Under the pieces are notes generated by a model that was given only the letters and a program-made list of their open reading frames with translations, had not been told where the DNA came from and did not search any database. A stretch of 64,000 nucleotides of DNA from Actinomycetales bacterium. Lineage in GTDB: Bacteria > Actinomycetota > Actinomycetes > S36-B12 > UBA5976. The number at the start of each line of letters is the position of its first letter. The stretch's first letter is position 1. This document shows, piece after piece, positions 27,001 to 36,565 of this stretch. The translations under genes and the position numbers were made by a program. The stretch is taken from the NCBI GenBank assembly GCA_027484085.1, contig JAIXQF010000004.1:630162-694161 (forward strand), given 5' to 3'.

Positions 27001-30000
27001 ATGGGTACTGCGCGCCTTTGCGGGATTAACCGACGACGATACGGTTCCGATCTACGGGTATCGCATTGAATACGCGAGAAATACTCGCGGCGAGGATTTT
27101 AGTTGCCAAAATGGTGGCCCTGACCCAGCCCCATGTTTCTCGGTATTTCCAGCGATGGATTCTCCTCCGCTAACTATGGACAGTCCAGGCGTTACGGTTT
27201 CTGGAGGTGGGGACACCGAGCGGTTCTCTGTTTCAATACCTGATCTTCTGAAAAATGAGCAATACACATTCCGGGTTTACGCAACGTACGCAGGTCTGAA
27301 CCTCTCCCAAGATCCCTCATATCCCTCCAGCGAAGATTTTGTATTCACCAACGAGGTTCGTAGCTCACCAGCAACAGCAAATGAATTTCACGAAGGTAAC
27401 CTCCAAATCACTACAGTTGGCAGTGAACCGAATCCGCTGGCATCGGGTGCTCAAGCAATTGCAAGCACTATTGCAGGAACAGTTACCGTTACAAATGCAA
27501 CGATTAATGGATCGCCATATGCATATGGGAATACTGCAGAGAGTGTTGGATATTTTCAGGGTGGTGAAAACTCAATTGGGTTCGATCAAGGAATAGCGCT
27601 CACGCCATTAATGGATTCGCGCACCTTTGAGCGAGGAAGTGGAATCGCTGCGACTGATTCACGTGGACAATTCCCAAGTTACTTCGCAAATCCAAATCAT
27701 CGCTCAAAATACTTTGACTTAGCCAATAGTTTTGCTGAAGTCATGAGCACTCAAGAAAGTTGGAGATTAAACAATGGCTTCAGTCCTGTTTGTGACGTAA
27801 ATTCACCGCCGATTGACTGTATTAATGGCGCAACCGTGTTGCAGTTCGATGTTGAAAATCCAGACGTTGATTCGTATTTGAAATTTGAGTATGCCATTGC
27901 TGGTCTTGAGGATGCCTCAGGCCAAAATGCAGGCTATGTATACGACTACCCAGATGGTTTTGGACTATTTGTTGGCGGAATCAGCCAAGAGAATTCTTGC
28001 GCATTGGTACCACAGGTTGCCGATGAAACGTTGAGTCAGCGTTACATGTCTATGGGTAATGCACTTAATGCCCGACTTGCGATGGAAGTCCCAATTGACT
28101 CTGACCTAAATTCACGAACTGTTTCCGCAATCATGAGCTGTGTTGTTGATACCTCCACGATTGGATCCGAGTCGATTACCATCACTATGGCAATTGCGAA
28201 CGCTCGAGATGGAGCGCTTTCAACGGGTGTATTTATCAAATCAAATTCGATACGTTTTGAACCAACTGCGATCACATTGATTGATGTGCCGGCAGCAAAT
28301 GAAGGAGAAACCTATCCAGAATTACAGTTCCTATCCACAGGAACTGTACCAGCCAGTTGGTCAGCAACTGGCTTGCCGAATGGAATGTCCTTATCTTCAT
28401 CTGGCCTGCTTACTGGTGTACCGACTGAATCAGGCAACTTTAACTTCACAGTTAATGCGCTGAATCAAAACGAAGAAGTTTTGGCATCGCAAGCTTTCAC
28501 AATTCAGGTGTCTAGATCTCAAAATGGAAACCTAGTAGTTCATGACAGATTCCTGCAGGGTCGCTACGTCGAAGTAGGCATTGGAGGCAATGGTCACTTT
28601 GGAAGCTCTGGTGATGCCCCTGAAGGATATCACTCGCGAGATACAAGTATGGATGACGATGACGTTCAACAACGACGAATTGGATTCGTGTCGGATCGAG
28701 ATCGTGACGGTTGGGGAGTCGGTAAAGATGATGGTGACTTCTTCGTCCCAGGGACTCCATTTGAAGGATTCGGCATTGATGTTGGTGGCGTTTCCTACTT
28801 CAACGATCACAACACTACGGACATCAGACGTCTGAGTGAACTTACCGAAGTTGATGCGATGATTCAAAAGAGCACCTGGACATCAGAGGTAATGACTAAT
28901 GGACTTCAGGTAACTCAAGTTGCATCGGTTCCGGTAAATGATCAGCGCCTCGATGTAACAGTAACTCTGACCAATAATTCAGATGTCAATTTGAATGACG
29001 TTTACTACGCAAGACAGGTAGATAACGATGCCAACGTATATGCCTGCCAGGAAACTGGAGGCGGATGGAAAAGCCTAAATACGGTAGTTGCTCAAGCTGG
29101 AGGAAATGACGGAGTTTCGCTGGTTTCCTCAATCATGATGGACGACTGCAATGACTTTGAAACGCCAACTGACCTAAGCGAGCCTCATTCTTACCTTGGA
29201 ATGATTTCAACGGATCCATCATCTGTAGCTGCACTTCAAGGTTTCGATGATTTTGGTTCACAGCGAGCAACTGATTTTGTAACTGGAATTACTGAAACAG
29301 AATGTGCTCTACGTGGAAATGGAGACGGAGAGGAAGACGAAGGTCCTAGATGTTTACCGGTCATGGTAACCCCTGGCTCTCAAGTCTTTGGTGATTCTGG
29401 CATTGGTCTTGGCTTTAACTTGGGTACGTTTGCCCCAGGCGCAAGCCGAACAATATCGTTTACATATATATTGTCGCTAGAGCAAGCTCAAGAGATCATC
29501 GAAGATCACAACGGCCAAAATGGTATTTCGGCGCCAGCTATTACCGCTATGAGGTCAAATTTTGTTGCGGCCGTTAGTACGAGTTTCTCTTTGAGCAAAT
29601 CTGATTGGATTAATTCTCAGGCTGGTGGTGAGGTTTCTTATTACACAGTCACACCCACCCTGCCCGCTGGACTAAGTCTGAACCCATCAACGGGTGAGAT
29701 TTCAGGCACTCCAACGCAAACTATTGGTACATCCAGCTTTTCGTTGACCGCGCATAACCTTGCTGGCTCATCGACTGTTGACTTCCTGTTGGCGGTTGTT
29801 GAAGGACCTTATCTATACAACGATGGCGGACAATTAAAGGCCAGCTGGCCTTCAGTTGACCCAGGCGGCGTTCCTGAATACGAGTATTCGCTTCAACGCA
29901 ACGGCGTGAGTTGGTCAGATGCAACTGTTGTTGCAAATGATTCATCACCGTTGATAACCGTTTCTCCACAGGTCGAATTTGGATCGTACAAAGTGAGAGT

Positions 30001-32212
30001 GAGGATTGCTGGAGCAGGAGATGAATCCTGGATTGAATCTCAACCATTCTTCTATGGCGTTACAGGATGCAACTCTACGTCTGCAGAGTTAAACGTTTTG
30101 ATGTTGAGTGCGGAGCCGGGTGGTGAATTACAGGGGACCAATCCAACCGGAATTGACGCAAACATCTTGGAAGACATCTGCAGTAGTCCTTGGGTTAATG
30201 TTGAAGTTTTTGATGGTCAAGGGTTTACTGGTGAAGCAAAGGGATCGCGAGATGCCTGGGAAGAAGCGCTTGAGGGCGTCGATGTCCTAGTCGTCCCATC
30301 ATTTAACTTTGGCAGCCTTCGCGGTTCAGATTTAATGAGTGATGGTGCGTTTGACTTAGTTGATAACTGGGTTTCTAGAGGTGGACGCCTGATTTTTACT
30401 GGCGCCGCTGAGCGTGTTGATGAGTTGAATTACTTTGCCAGACTTGAGCCAGGTGACATTGATGTAGTTCAAGTAACCGAGGAGAGAGGCTGGAGACGTG
30501 AGGAAACCACAAACACCTCGCTGCCACTTAACCTTCAAACTTATGGTCAGCCAGGATTAAATCTATGGGGAATTGCGACAAACTCTTATCTTGATTTTTA
30601 TGGCGAGACACAAAGTTTCATGTCAGCATCACTTGCCTCATCGTTCTTTGTTGGTTACGGATCTGTAGTTGCGTTATCAAATAATTTCGAAACTACTGAT
30701 TCGAACTGGAGAAAAGTACTAACTCAATCGATTCATAGCACTTTGAAAAATGGAATTACCGTGATCGAAAACGAATCGTATTGGTACTTAGAGCGTGGCG
30801 AGCTTTACGGTGGGATGTCTGATTCAACACCAAGCTCGATGGTTCGACTTGGATCGGTTTCATCTCAAACCACGATTTCTTGCGTGAATACACCGGCAAA
30901 TCCGGCGATCATAAGTAGAACGGATGCTGGCACCACGGTTAAATGTGGATCTATGTTGGTAAACGATGGAATCGTAGAAACTCCTGTCCGCGCGCGCCTG
31001 ACTAGGTTCTTTGCCAGTGGCGCGCCTTGGGTAAAGACTTCGGTTTCGATTACAAATGAAGACCCTACAAACTGGTATGACAATGAACTCTGGTTTGGTG
31101 GCCGCTTGGGACTTGGCGATGAGCCTTTACTTGAGATAGAAGGTCGACAAATAACGTCAGGAGAGGACTTGGAATCCGAAACCCAAGTTCTTGTTGCAAG
31201 CTCTGGCGCAGCAATTGGCAACGCACCAGAAGACGGCTCTGGTTTTATGGTTGTTCGCGTTAGCGGACGTGAACCAAGCCGGGTTTACGGTGGTGCAGCC
31301 CTAGATGGAGATCCAGCGTTCACCAGAAATCAACTCTGGAGCGTACACCGAATTAACAATCTGGAGGATGAAGAAACCTTCACTTACAGCTGGTTTGAAG
31401 GTTTTGCCGATTATGACCCAGGTTGCGATCGCCTTGCGTCTCTTAATGCTTGGAATCGCAGCGGAGAGTTCCTTCTCAATTCTGAGAATGAGTATTCAGC
31501 AGATGGGTTTGAATCAAACAACCAACTCGACTTACCAAACTTATTCAGTTTGGATTGTGATCTGTATGGACAGCAGGCAACTGATATTGAAGTTCGTCAG
31601 AATAATGGGCGAGTGGACTTGGAGTGGTCGAAACCAATTGGCGCAACCAGATATCACATTCAATATCGCATTGAAGGCTCAACTACTTGGGGAAACACCA
31701 ATGTCGTTGATTCAGGACGCGGTGACCGCGATTCTTACACGATCAACGGCCTACAGGATGGCCAAACTTACGAGTTTAGGATCCGCCCACTCCAGGAGAA
31801 TCGCACAATTGCTGGTGACACCGGCAAGGGTTTCTGGACGATTACTTCGCCAGTGACAGTAAGTGTTGATCCAACGCCATCTCCAACGCCAACGCCATCG
31901 GTATCGCCAACGCCGGTTCCACTGAAGGCTCAAGCAACTCCAGCGGTTCCAAAAACAATTAAGAACAAAAAGACCATTAAGTTCACCATGAAAACAAAGG
32001 CCGGGCTTCCACTCGTTGTTACTTCGAGCGGAAAGTGCAAAACCTCCAAGATTCTGGTGAAGAAAAAGGTTGGAAAGAAGACTGTGACAACCCAAACTGG
32101 CTGGCTGGTTACCGCTAACGGTGTGGGCAATTGTTCAGTCAAGTTATCCGCCAAGGGGAATACTGTTTGGAAGCCACTAAAGGTAACCAAGGTAGTAAAG
32201 GTTCTTAAGTAA
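24077..32212 (+). CDS. Giant secreted multidomain protein (FN3, Ig-like, Lys-rich tail)
   Basis: A 2,711-residue secreted protein with a GTG start. A long basic N-region leads to a signal peptide (ALATNLALALSVSLLQVTPAVA, to about residue 49). FN3-like domains lie near residues 205-305, 950-1080 and 2498-2594. Two He_PIG-type Ig-like domains (PNGMSLSSSGLLTGVPTESG; LPAGLSLNPSTGEISGTPT) lie near 1394-1481 and 1834-1911. Several DPW/SxV/TNxD modules, typical of large actinobacterial surface proteins, occur near 420, 1600 and 2315. A Pro/Thr/Ser linker (2598-2616) precedes a Lys-rich beta-type tail with two Cys. It is probably exported and surface-associated or released. There is no LPXTG and no catalytic motif. 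It is by far the largest gene here and stands alone. Confidence 0.85.
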   Translation: MSVSILRSCKLPNQVQPKKNKGYLPRALATNLALALSVSLLQVTPAVAEDAPPPAAIDLVARYVSESNVPQSLLDESTFREMTPTSIYRLDLQATCGHFSFIDSNGAGSADNQDVDFNSQPSHAKFFGDQAYLDGVLDNLRILRPEVPFFEGGTIPEDCPATSTVKAWVQDSADSWNANLIPSDQANYQLANSVEFPNVETPALETYNNGFKVSWPEYLGIQNYTPAGFTLRYREVTGGTQGPWTYVNVADNALSAVVELPVDPDTLMGDMGKSYEAYVAANVYDCNGNSHFGPYVSLFMVSQFGLNPDPAAGNVGAATTTGNNVASQCSGTPPSSELFEATADFTRFDWLGAGTGISNVVIRPQEGVQPPVLLGAESMRAYWIPNVDADPLTQGIEIKCKNVTGSNFGYDSHAAVLECPEFDLSDVQPGLTAQIKRYFANSDPWHQISIKLVSNVDGLAINGAIAYRIDLASGQGTELEMTSDGDLVLENSDTWFIASDSNDITKPASLHYFGDFGGTVTRDDLSTGAGKFWLKKPVMIDPLTNQTHRFVDGFTDLVTGTAGEAIIVAMKAADQLEYQQRQDEGWPGILNAELPDVINVSESGSVRTLPALRIQYECRDFGRNSIYPVVVQNDGKPIGCNIGNIDYGSTDTSSALDRGLYPSADEEQWKKSDWISTFTSAFPNATPRLGWACNDCIVTSVGPESQNTTLADGLPLGFTTEVAQASGLDRIRIFPQGVVQLHSSGSTDLLSGASVAAFGNVNLGNGSLQGPWNELPDYDFFYWGRTSYQGRLAFVITWVKIPTLDNGNLIDATPTTVQLMLVSGASPDSLNNYFSNPDQQPPTEVDVIWNFDSIQSQGAAPLFVTVNNDDPNDLYSGIATYSNGNTSLISDAFTTGDQTATVGLGNESCDSGCVSARLIGNKLQSTANGRYVLGIRTYETTQTLTGFPAPAAPRDVEFSRTVIETAIVSWSKPLPWVLRAFAGLTDDDTVPIYGYRIEYARNTRGEDFSCQNGGPDPAPCFSVFPAMDSPPLTMDSPGVTVSGGGDTERFSVSIPDLLKNEQYTFRVYATYAGLNLSQDPSYPSSEDFVFTNEVRSSPATANEFHEGNLQITTVGSEPNPLASGAQAIASTIAGTVTVTNATINGSPYAYGNTAESVGYFQGGENSIGFDQGIALTPLMDSRTFERGSGIAATDSRGQFPSYFANPNHRSKYFDLANSFAEVMSTQESWRLNNGFSPVCDVNSPPIDCINGATVLQFDVENPDVDSYLKFEYAIAGLEDASGQNAGYVYDYPDGFGLFVGGISQENSCALVPQVADETLSQRYMSMGNALNARLAMEVPIDSDLNSRTVSAIMSCVVDTSTIGSESITITMAIANARDGALSTGVFIKSNSIRFEPTAITLIDVPAANEGETYPELQFLSTGTVPASWSATGLPNGMSLSSSGLLTGVPTESGNFNFTVNALNQNEEVLASQAFTIQVSRSQNGNLVVHDRFLQGRYVEVGIGGNGHFGSSGDAPEGYHSRDTSMDDDDVQQRRIGFVSDRDRDGWGVGKDDGDFFVPGTPFEGFGIDVGGVSYFNDHNTTDIRRLSELTEVDAMIQKSTWTSEVMTNGLQVTQVASVPVNDQRLDVTVTLTNNSDVNLNDVYYARQVDNDANVYACQETGGGWKSLNTVVAQAGGNDGVSLVSSIMMDDCNDFETPTDLSEPHSYLGMISTDPSSVAALQGFDDFGSQRATDFVTGITETECALRGNGDGEEDEGPRCLPVMVTPGSQVFGDSGIGLGFNLGTFAPGASRTISFTYILSLEQAQEIIEDHNGQNGISAPAITAMRSNFVAAVSTSFSLSKSDWINSQAGGEVSYYTVTPTLPAGLSLNPSTGEISGTPTQTIGTSSFSLTAHNLAGSSTVDFLLAVVEGPYLYNDGGQLKASWPSVDPGGVPEYEYSLQRNGVSWSDATVVANDSSPLITVSPQVEFGSYKVRVRIAGAGDESWIESQPFFYGVTGCNSTSAELNVLMLSAEPGGELQGTNPTGIDANILEDICSSPWVNVEVFDGQGFTGEAKGSRDAWEEALEGVDVLVVPSFNFGSLRGSDLMSDGAFDLVDNWVSRGGRLIFTGAAERVDELNYFARLEPGDIDVVQVTEERGWRREETTNTSLPLNLQTYGQPGLNLWGIATNSYLDFYGETQSFMSASLASSFFVGYGSVVALSNNFETTDSNWRKVLTQSIHSTLKNGITVIENESYWYLERGELYGGMSDSTPSSMVRLGSVSSQTTISCVNTPANPAIISRTDAGTTVKCGSMLVNDGIVETPVRARLTRFFASGAPWVKTSVSITNEDPTNWYDNELWFGGRLGLGDEPLLEIEGRQITSGEDLESETQVLVASSGAAIGNAPEDGSGFMVVRVSGREPSRVYGGAALDGDPAFTRNQLWSVHRINNLEDEETFTYSWFEGFADYDPGCDRLASLNAWNRSGEFLLNSENEYSADGFESNNQLDLPNLFSLDCDLYGQQATDIEVRQNNGRVDLEWSKPIGATRYHIQYRIEGSTTWGNTNVVDSGRGDRDSYTINGLQDGQTYEFRIRPLQENRTIAGDTGKGFWTITSPVTVSVDPTPSPTPTPSVSPTPVPLKAQATPAVPKTIKNKKTIKFTMKTKAGLPLVVTSSGKCKTSKILVKKKVGKKTVTTQTGWLVTANGVGNCSVKLSAKGNTVWKPLKVTKVVKVLK

Positions 32213-32271
32213 ACAGCGACTTCTCCCCGGTTTAGGTAGCATTTCTGCAAGGCCTAGATTTGGAGAGCTCG

Positions 32272-34695
32272 TTGGCAAACTTAAAGATCGTCATTGTTGG
32301 TGCTGGCATTGCAGGCACAGGACTTGCTGACGAGTTAACCCAGCTCGGCCAGCGCGATGTCACTGTCGTTGATCAGGGACCGATATGGAAAACTGGCGGC
32401 GCTACCTCGCATGCTCCTGGGCTGATGACTCGAACCAGTGCTTCAAAGATGATGCACCAGTTTGCGGACTACACCATTTCAAAACTAATGACCATGGACG
32501 TTGCGGGATTGCCTTGCTTCTATCCAGTTGGATCGATCGAAGTTGCCTTAACTCAAGAGCGCCTGGATTATTTAGTGCGTCGCACTGAGTTCGCTGCGTC
32601 TTGGAGTTTCAGTGCTGAGATGCTGTCTCCAGAAGAATGTGCCAACTTAAATCCGTTACTTGATCCAAATACTTTCATTGGCGGATTTCACACAACCGGT
32701 GAGGGCATCGGCAAGGCGCTTCGCAGCGCCCAGGCCCAAGGTGAGCGCGCGCAATCATTGGGAGCAACATTTATCGGCAACACAACGGTGACAGGCATTG
32801 AAACTGTTGGCTCAAAAGTTGCTGGAGTACGAACCGAAACCGGAGTCATTCCAGCGGACTTAGTTGTTATCGCTGCAGGTGGCTGGGGTAACTCGATTGC
32901 AGCAACAGCTGGCGTCACATTGCCACTGGTTTCGATGGAGCATCAGTACGCGGTAACTGAGCCAGTTTCGGTGTTAGCAAAGGGTCGCAACGGCGATGCC
33001 AGCGTTCCATTTGTTCGGATTTATGAAGCGGGAACTTATGTTCGCGACGAAGGCGATAAAGCAGGCATTGGTTCGTTTAACCATCGCGCATTACCCGTTA
33101 CTGATGCTGACATGGTCAAGAATGCTGCGAACCTAGCGGATCCTTCGATGTTGCCATTCACGCAAGTTGACTGGGATCAGGCGTGGGTAGAAACGCTCGA
33201 AGTAATGCCAGTGTTATCTGGCTTGAAATACGAACAGGCCTATAACGGTGTCTTCCCATACTCATCTGATGGCTTACCTCTGATGGGCCCAGCACCTAGT
33301 GTTGATGGGCTCTGGGTTTTGGAATGCGTTTGGGCTACCCACTCGGTCGGCGCTGCGCGATCCTTGGCCCAGGCAATTTGCGGTATCGCACCTGACATTG
33401 ACTTTGCACCAGCTGATCTAACTCGCTTCGATACTCCTGAGTTGGTGAAGGCTGACTACGAACAGCGTTGCGACAATGCGTACATCGACACTTATGCAAT
33501 CCACCACCCAGCTGAACCATCGACTAGCCCACGTGGCGTTCGGCTGTCACCGTTCTACTCTGAACAAGAAAAACTTGGTGCGGCATTTTTCGATACTGCA
33601 GGCTGGGAGCGACCGCGTTGGTTTGAATCCAATGCCGGCTTACTCGCTGGACTTAGTGTGCCCGCACGTGATTCCTGGTCGAGTAAGTTCTGGTCACCGA
33701 TTGCCGGTGCTGAGCATTTAAGGACCCGCGAAATTGCTGGTGTTTTTGACATGACTTCACTGCGGCGAATTCAGGTATCTGGTCCAGATTCAGGAAAATT
33801 CTTGAACTACGCAGCTGCCAGGAATGTGGCACGCGGAATTGGATCAGTTACTTACACGATGCTGTTGGATCACAATGGCGGAATCGTTTCTGACGTGACA
33901 ATTAGCCAACTTGCAGATGATCGATTCTTGATCGGGGGCAATAGTCCGCGCGATGTGGTTTGGCTGAACTCGATTGCTGTTGGCTTTGACGTTCAGATCT
34001 CCGATGTCACTAACGAAACTACGTGTATTGCAGTCTGGGGACCGCAAGCGCGGGAAATCCTGGCCCCGATAACGGATACCGATTTAACAAACGAGTCATT
34101 TAAGTACTTCACCGCTAAAGAATCATCGGTGGCTGGCGTATCGACCACGGCGGTTCGAGTTTCCTATGTTGGTGAACTTGGCTGGGAGCTTGCTTGTGAT
34201 GCCTCTGAAGGCTTAAAGCTTTGGAATTCCGTGATGAGTCAAGCAAGCCAAGTTGGCGCAATTCCCGCTGGGCGGAGTGCGCTGACTAGCTTGCGCTTGG
34301 AAAAGGGATATCGAGCCTGGGGAAGTGACATGAGCCGGGAAGATACCCCTGCAAGTGCTGGTCTAGATTTTGCAGTCCGCTCAGATGGGGACCACTTAGG
34401 TTTAGCTACTGCAGCATCTAAAGTTTCAACTCGACGTTTGCGCACCTTAAGCCTTACTGATATCGAGATTGTGCCAACTGCTGGACAGCCCATTTCCATC
34501 GATGGCAAAACCGTTGGCTACGTAACTAGCGCTGAGTTTGGCTGGTCAGTTGGTCACCCGGTTGCACTTGGCTGGTTGCCAAATGGTGTAACTGAAGGTG
34601 AATTAGTGCAGATTTCGTGTGGCGGTGAATTGGCAAATGCAGTTGTAGCGCCAGATGCAGTCTTTGATCCAACAGGATCAAAGATCAGGGTTTAA
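32272..34695 (+). CDS. FAD-dependent oxidoreductase fused to GcvT-type domain (dimethylglycine/sarcosine dehydrogenase-like)
   Basis: About 807 residues. The N-terminal DAO-type FAD domain has IVIVGAGIAGTGLADEL and TSHAPGL; the His of the latter aligns with the flavin-linked His of dimethylglycine and sarcosine dehydrogenases. A FAO_M-like central part is followed by a C-terminal folate-binding GcvT domain (YTMLLDHNGGIVSDVTISQL, YVGELGWEL, SLRLEKGYRAWGSDM). The likely reaction is oxidative N-demethylation of a methylated glycine, passing the methylene to tetrahydrofolate. The TTG at 32272 has GGAG six bases upstream and is preferred to the TTG at 32260. It is a paralogue of the gene at 55170. 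The stop overlaps the convergent DUF5302 gene by four bases. Confidence 0.85.
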   Translation: MANLKIVIVGAGIAGTGLADELTQLGQRDVTVVDQGPIWKTGGATSHAPGLMTRTSASKMMHQFADYTISKLMTMDVAGLPCFYPVGSIEVALTQERLDYLVRRTEFAASWSFSAEMLSPEECANLNPLLDPNTFIGGFHTTGEGIGKALRSAQAQGERAQSLGATFIGNTTVTGIETVGSKVAGVRTETGVIPADLVVIAAGGWGNSIAATAGVTLPLVSMEHQYAVTEPVSVLAKGRNGDASVPFVRIYEAGTYVRDEGDKAGIGSFNHRALPVTDADMVKNAANLADPSMLPFTQVDWDQAWVETLEVMPVLSGLKYEQAYNGVFPYSSDGLPLMGPAPSVDGLWVLECVWATHSVGAARSLAQAICGIAPDIDFAPADLTRFDTPELVKADYEQRCDNAYIDTYAIHHPAEPSTSPRGVRLSPFYSEQEKLGAAFFDTAGWERPRWFESNAGLLAGLSVPARDSWSSKFWSPIAGAEHLRTREIAGVFDMTSLRRIQVSGPDSGKFLNYAAARNVARGIGSVTYTMLLDHNGGIVSDVTISQLADDRFLIGGNSPRDVVWLNSIAVGFDVQISDVTNETTCIAVWGPQAREILAPITDTDLTNESFKYFTAKESSVAGVSTTAVRVSYVGELGWELACDASEGLKLWNSVMSQASQVGAIPAGRSALTSLRLEKGYRAWGSDMSREDTPASAGLDFAVRSDGDHLGLATAASKVSTRRLRTLSLTDIEIVPTAGQPISIDGKTVGYVTSAEFGWSVGHPVALGWLPNGVTEGELVQISCGGELANAVVAPDAVFDPTGSKIRV

Positions 34696-34871
34696 GAACT
34701 TCCGCTGCGGCGACGTTCGATACGTCGAGCTGCTGGCCCAGAAGTTTTGGCCTTTGCATTTTCAGAAGTTGTACCTGAAGAGGCGCCCTTAGCGCTTTGT
34801 GACTTCTTCTTTTCCAAGGCTGCTAGGAACGCTGCCTTGTTGGGGTCTTCTGCTTTAGGTGAATTAGCCAT
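34692..34871 (-). CDS. DUF5302-like small basic protein (59 aa)
   Basis: A 59-residue protein encoded convergently with the dehydrogenase: MANSPKAEDPNKAAFLAALE, then a Lys/Ser/Ala-rich middle and an Arg-rich end (PAARRIERRRSGSS). The start (PxxxxKAAFLAALEKKK) and the basic, disordered remainder match short DUF5302 proteins of actinobacteria, whose role is unknown. No membrane segment is present. Its 59 codons run without interruption from ATG to TAA, but no strong Shine-Dalgarno is visible. Confidence 0.7.
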   Translation of the reverse strand: MANSPKAEDPNKAAFLAALEKKKSQSAKGASSGTTSENAKAKTSGPAARRIERRRSGSS

Positions 34872-34957
34872 GTCCTAATTCAACCACATGCCCATCGGGT
34901 GTAGCGTGAGGTTGAAAGTTCAAATGAAAATCTCTGCCTTCCGATTAAGGAACCCTT

Positions 34958-36565
34958 GTGACTTCCCAGACTCCAAATCCAACAAGCCAAGCTACGCATA
35001 AAGAAATCATGGTAGTCCTCAGCGGACTTATGGTCGGCATGCTGTTGGCCGCACTTGATCAGACCATTGTTTCGACTGCCTTGAAAAGCATCGTTGAAGA
35101 CTTCAATGGTCTCTCTCACTACACCTGGGTGGTGACCGCCTACCTTTTGACGTCGACTGCTTCAACACCACTTTATGGAAAGATCTCGGATCTATATGGA
35201 CGCCGACCAGTCTTTCAATTCGCAATTGTTACATTCTTAATTGGGTCATTTTTGGCTGGAGCTTCGCAGAGCATGGCGCAACTGATTGCCTTTAGAGCGA
35301 TCCAGGGCCTAGGTGCAGGTGGCTTAATGGCACTCACATTTGTCATTATTGGCGACTTGGTTTCGCCACGTGAGCGTGGAAAATATCAGGGATACTTTGG
35401 CGCAGTTTGGGGATTGTCAGCAGTTGCCGGCCCTTTGCTTGGCGGATTCTTTTCGGATGCAAACTCGATCTTGGGTGTTGCCGGCTGGCGCTGGATTTTT
35501 TACATCAACTTGCCGTTCGGAATTCTGGCGTTAATTCTTACGTCCGCTTCACTAAAGGTCTCGTCAGCGCGCCGGGAACAAAGCATCGATTACTTAGGCG
35601 CCTTCTTGATGGTTTCTTCTGTTACCGCACTACTTATCGGAATCTCAGTCTTTGGCCCTGAATCAGGCTGGATGTCCACAAAGACTTTGGGAGTGATTGC
35701 CTTAGCAATTGTTCTGGCAATTGTTTTCTTGCTGCAGGAACGACGGGCTACCGAACCAATTTTGCCGCTTGACCTGTTTAAGAATCACACTTTCTCATTG
35801 ACGTCTGCACTTGGTTTCATTATCGGAGCAGGAATGTTCGGGGCGATAGTTATGCTTCCGCTTTATCTGCAGGTAGTTCAAAGTGATTCTGCGACAGTTG
35901 CTGGTTTGAAACTAATTCCATTTATGTTGGGTATTGTCTCGATGTCGATTGTCAGTGGAAAGCTGATCAGTAAACATGGACACTACAAGCGCTACCCAGT
36001 TATGGGACTTGCGATTATGACGGTTGGAATTGCGCTATTAGCAACTTTGACTGAAACAACTCCGTTTTGGCAGCTTTCAATCTACGCCGTGCTAATTGGA
36101 GCGGGCCTTGGACTTTCTATGCAAACAATCGTTATCGCACTTCAAAACTCCGTTGAAATGAAAGATCTAGGAATTGCAACAAGTGCGAACACATTCTTTA
36201 GATCAGTTGGAAGCACAATTGGTGTAGCACTATTTGGCTCGCTATATGCCAGTCGTCTTGCGGTCAATCTGCCTAAAGGTGTTGAGGAGTTAGCGGCAAG
36301 CAATCCAGGTGCACTAGCGGGTGCCACGCCAGATGCATTTGAGCAGCTAAAGAACAACACTTCGGTGATCGCAGAATTCACACCTGAATTGCAGGCGGTT
36401 GTTTATCATGCATTCGTCCAGTCATTCCAGGTGGTATTCCTGGCTGCAGTTCCACTTACTGCGGCCGGTTTCGTAATGGCTTTGTTCTTGCGCGAGGTTC
36501 CACTAAGAACTGGCGCCGAGCATCACGCGGCAAAGCAGGAAGCAGCCGGGGAGTCAATCGGCTAG
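34958..36565 (+). CDS. DHA2-family (EmrB/QacA-type) MFS drug exporter
   Basis: A 535-residue, about 14-helix transporter of the DHA2 group. Motif A is YGKISDLYGRRP, motif C-like VWGLSAVAGPLLGGFF follows the fifth helix, and the N-terminal AALDQTIVSTALKSIV is diagnostic of the family. Such proteins export amphiphilic drugs, dyes or lipids with proton antiport. The GTG start has AAGGAA upstream. The stop codon abuts the stop of the convergent TlpA-like gene with no spacer. The natural substrate is unknown. Confidence 0.92.
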   Translation: MTSQTPNPTSQATHKEIMVVLSGLMVGMLLAALDQTIVSTALKSIVEDFNGLSHYTWVVTAYLLTSTASTPLYGKISDLYGRRPVFQFAIVTFLIGSFLAGASQSMAQLIAFRAIQGLGAGGLMALTFVIIGDLVSPRERGKYQGYFGAVWGLSAVAGPLLGGFFSDANSILGVAGWRWIFYINLPFGILALILTSASLKVSSARREQSIDYLGAFLMVSSVTALLIGISVFGPESGWMSTKTLGVIALAIVLAIVFLLQERRATEPILPLDLFKNHTFSLTSALGFIIGAGMFGAIVMLPLYLQVVQSDSATVAGLKLIPFMLGIVSMSIVSGKLISKHGHYKRYPVMGLAIMTVGIALLATLTETTPFWQLSIYAVLIGAGLGLSMQTIVIALQNSVEMKDLGIATSANTFFRSVGSTIGVALFGSLYASRLAVNLPKGVEELAASNPGALAGATPDAFEQLKNNTSVIAEFTPELQAVVYHAFVQSFQVVFLAAVPLTAAGFVMALFLREVPLRTGAEHHAAKQEAAGESIG

